The position numbers and the translations under genes are program-made. From Liquidambar formosana (taxonomy: Eukaryota; Streptophyta; Magnoliopsida; Saxifragales; Altingiaceae), in NCBI GenBank assembly GCA_039720395.1, contig CM077833.1:24016271-24080270 (forward strand): 64,000 nt of DNA, written 5' to 3'. Shown piece by piece: positions 61,166-64,000 of this stretch. Positions within the stretch are counted from its first letter, which is position 1. Every line of letters starts with the position of its first letter. The notes under the pieces are model-generated. The model did not search any database, was not told where the DNA came from, and worked only from the letters and a program-made list of their open reading frames with translations.

Positions 61166-64000
61166 CCTCTTCTCCAGACCTAAAAGGTTGAGTTTGTGAA
61201 TGAAAACAAGTTGGCTGGCAATGGCGGTGTAGGTAGTTAAAAGTAGTTGGAGAGGTGGATGGACTATAGCCAAAGAGTTTTTGCTGACCTTTCAACAAAA
61301 AAGGGCTGTTGACTTGTACGGTTGCAGCTGGGATGTTCTGCGAAGTTCCAATATAATTGACTATCAAAAGACCTTTCCAATAATATACCCAAAAAAAAAC
61401 AAAAAAAAAAAAAAAACAAAAGACCTTTCCAATGGTTCAAAATGTTGAATATCATTCCAAGTTTCATCATAAACCATACAAGTCAATTGGTGTTTTAGAG
61501 AAGCTAGCCTTTTTTCCCTTGGTGCATGTCAATTGTGGAACCCTGCCCCGAACCACACTCCAAGACTAGCTAGCTAGCCACTATTCGGTCCGTTTCACAC
61601 GCTATAGAGTTCAGCTAACCTCTAGCTACTATACCAATAGGTCATTGATCAAATTGTCAATAATTGGAATTAGAAATTTCTTGATTTGTATCAAGGGAAG
61701 ATTTTGAATTTTCGTATTTGATATTGTTTCGAAATTGCGAAATCTTCTTGCAATTTTGATTGATTTTCTAGTCAAATTAAGGATGTTGATGAGAAAACCA
61801 AATTAAGGTAAGCCTATTATTTCAAATCTTAATGTGAGATTCCATTCCAATTGCCTGAACGTGAAAAATATTTTGAAAATAACAATTGGAAGAATGTGGG
61901 TTGGAATTTTGGAATATATTTTTAAAAATTATATTGACACTTTAGGATGGATCCTAGAAACAACAAAATGCATGCGGGGAGCAATGAAAGTAGAGGCACA
62001 TTGCGGAGACTGAAAATAGGTTAGACAATTCATGGGCTAGGCTAGGCCGGTGGAGGGAGCTCAAGCTCAGCCCTAATTGACAAATCCCAAGCTTAATCAA
62101 TACTCTCATCGCAAAGTAATTTAAGTCTACCAGTACTTATCTCATACAATCTAACCGACAAGTCATTGATGAGCAGTATGTACAGGTTTGGAGCCAATGT
62201 ATGCACAATCGGAGTTAAGATATGTTGTCGTAACAATATCTTATAGTGCACAATCACATTACTGATGTGTTGTCAATTGTGCGCTATGTATAGTGATAAC
62301 TTGAACTCATACAATTGTAGTGACTAATTTATAGAATTTGTGCAACTAGTAACGATTTGTTGATTATTATCGTGACCATATGCTAGAAATACGGTTGGTG
62401 AGTAAGCCTGTCACAGTGGTAGGTTCTATTTTTTGGCAAGGGGGAGAAATTGGTGAGTTCTTGTGGTAGCAGTGGTGGCCGGTGGGTTAAAGGTTGCTGG
62501 TAGTGGTGAATGGTGATGGTTTTGACAACTGTGGTTGGAGCTTGAATTGGGCCAACTTACCCTCACATTTTTTTTTTCTTTCGTTGCTGTTAGCTTTTGG
62601 TCTTTGCCTGCAAGAGTTTAGATGGGCCTGGGCCATTATGACAAGAGATTATATTGATGTAGCCCATTCTCCCACCCCTCCAACAAGACCAATGATTTCT
62701 TGTATGCTTTGGAAAATACAATTATTTTTTTGGGAAATTAAGTTTTACCTTCTCACCTTTCACTTGAAAACACTTTGTATCTCATGTTTTGTTTTCAGAC
62801 ATTTTAAACTCTCTCGTGTTTGAAAAATGTATTTAATTAAACTCCCTCATGTTTAGAAAATGTATTTAACCCTTACGGCTTTAGTGAAGATGATGATTTT
62901 ATAAATATACCTCAGCATATGTGAATGAAATGAAAAAAAAAATAATAATAATAATAAAATTCTCAATTACAATTGGGCATTTTAATTCTAAAATATTGTG
63001 AGTGGGTCATGTGCAACAACCATTTTTTCGTCAAAAAAACTAAATGGCTGATAACAGAATATCGTAAAGTGTTATTTTCCCAAACACGAAGAGGTTAAAG
63101 TATTTTTGAGTGAAAGTTGAGGAAACAAAAATTTAATTTTGTCTAATTTTTAATGTTCCCAATATGCTATCTTTACCCTTCTAGATTAGGGTCCCAGTAA
63201 ATTTAAACCTATTATAACTCACTAATTAAATGTGACATATGAAATGAGTAATGCTACATGCACCAATTTTGCACCCTAACTTTTAGAGTTGAATAGAGTT
63301 GGGGTAATGTTGAGGTATACAATTGGTACATATAGTGTTTTTGTAAGATTATGCCTATGTGGCTAATGTTGCAATGAGAGTCAATGTTTAAAATCCTTAT
63401 GTCTTGGAAATCTACACCCTTTTAGATTTGGGTTCCATTTAATTCTTCAGTTGACCTTAATTTATACTCCGTATAACAATAACAATTAATTGTCGATACT
63501 CTTTCAAATAATTAAATCATTATGCGTATCTTGTGCAACACTTAAAATAGCATTACTTCACAAGCCACGCGCATGTGAAATGCTCATGATAGACGCTACT
63601 GCATAAATCCAAAGATTTCATGCCATTCATGTGGTTTCATCCATTGCCCCTCAGTAGGGTTCCGTGGTAATTACAAACTTCAAAAGATATATGTTTGTGT
63701 TCTAAGGGTTTTATTTTTTTATGGTAAACTCAAAATGTGTCCATCTTGAAAAAATGAACCAATAATTCTTAAAAACTTATCACTTAAGAAGCGAAAGGTT
63801 AAAACTTCAATTTTAAATAAATAAATAAAATTTATAAGAGAAAATGTCAACATCAATACGAACTAGATTTACTGATAAAATTTTCTTAAAAAATATCTAA
63901 AATTTCTCTAGAAAAATTGAAATTCCAAATTTGATTGCATTTAATTCTATGCCCTAAATTAGCTAAGTTTAAGAGTTTGACTTTTCACTTTTAAATTTTA

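Larger units (their letters stand above)
59697..64000. other. Intergenic, no gene recognised
   Basis: AT-rich DNA with open frames of at most 109 codons, none with a domain I recognise. Contains the SINE-like pair (60613-60960) and the poly-C tract (61146-61165). Nothing else is supported to the end of the window. Confidence 0.5.

Noticed and set aside
62494..62823. 109-codon plus-strand frame
   Set aside because: No domain or splice context; composition is like the surrounding intergenic DNA.

Overview
The window is nuclear DNA of a eudicot plant, probably a woody one. It is AT-rich, its genes are intron-rich, and the space between and inside them is filled with small DNA transposons, LINE and SINE fragments and LTR remnants. 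The species cannot be named from the sequence.

Six protein genes can be supported. From left to right: (1) 6155-17602 (+), a very large nuclear CCCH zinc-finger protein with five C-terminal fingers (ZC3H3 / Arabidopsis C3H7 type). (2) 19373-20833 (+), a two-exon chloroplast protein matching NdhV of the NDH complex. (3) 21127-28880 (-), a four-exon conserved plant protein of unknown function whose last two short exons I located from splice sites and phase. (4) 36817-52037 (+), a 17-exon UDP-sugar pyrophosphorylase (USP). (5) 54012-55427 (-), an intact single-exon F-box/FBD/LRR protein. (6) 58541-59021 (+), a calmodulin-like EF-hand protein (CML44 type). They serve unrelated processes and there is no operon-like grouping. 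As I recall, the CCCH and CML44 genes are also close neighbours in Arabidopsis (At1g21570 / At1g21550), which suggests old microsynteny.

Layout: 1-6.1 kb is repeat-rich. It holds a 1.6-kb Mutator-like element with long terminal inverted repeats and 10-bp target duplications, a tandem array, and a Gypsy-type LTR. 6.1-17.6 kb is the CCCH gene, with two tRNA-derived SINEs in one intron. 19.4-28.9 kb holds the convergent NdhV and unknown-protein genes; introns of the latter carry a truncated L1-type LINE and a foldback dimer. 29-36.8 kb is intergenic with hAT, Tourist-like and Mutator-type MITEs. 36.8-52 kb is USP, whose introns carry a hAT MITE, an RTE-type LINE fragment and a Tourist MITE. 52-64 kb holds the F-box gene, a solo LTR, the CML gene and more MITEs.

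The most unusual signal is a consistent set of reading-frame breaks. Ten are in three otherwise well-conserved plus-strand genes (eight in the CCCH gene, one in USP, one in CML) and one more is in the LINE. Every one is of the +1 type, equivalent to one surplus base, and several lie in homopolymers. The simplest reading is surplus-base consensus errors in the assembly rather than pseudogenes, but this can be tested. Besides that, the CCCH protein has an unusual degenerate repeat array with basic nuclear-localisation-like boxes, and several mobile elements have exact, datable target duplications.
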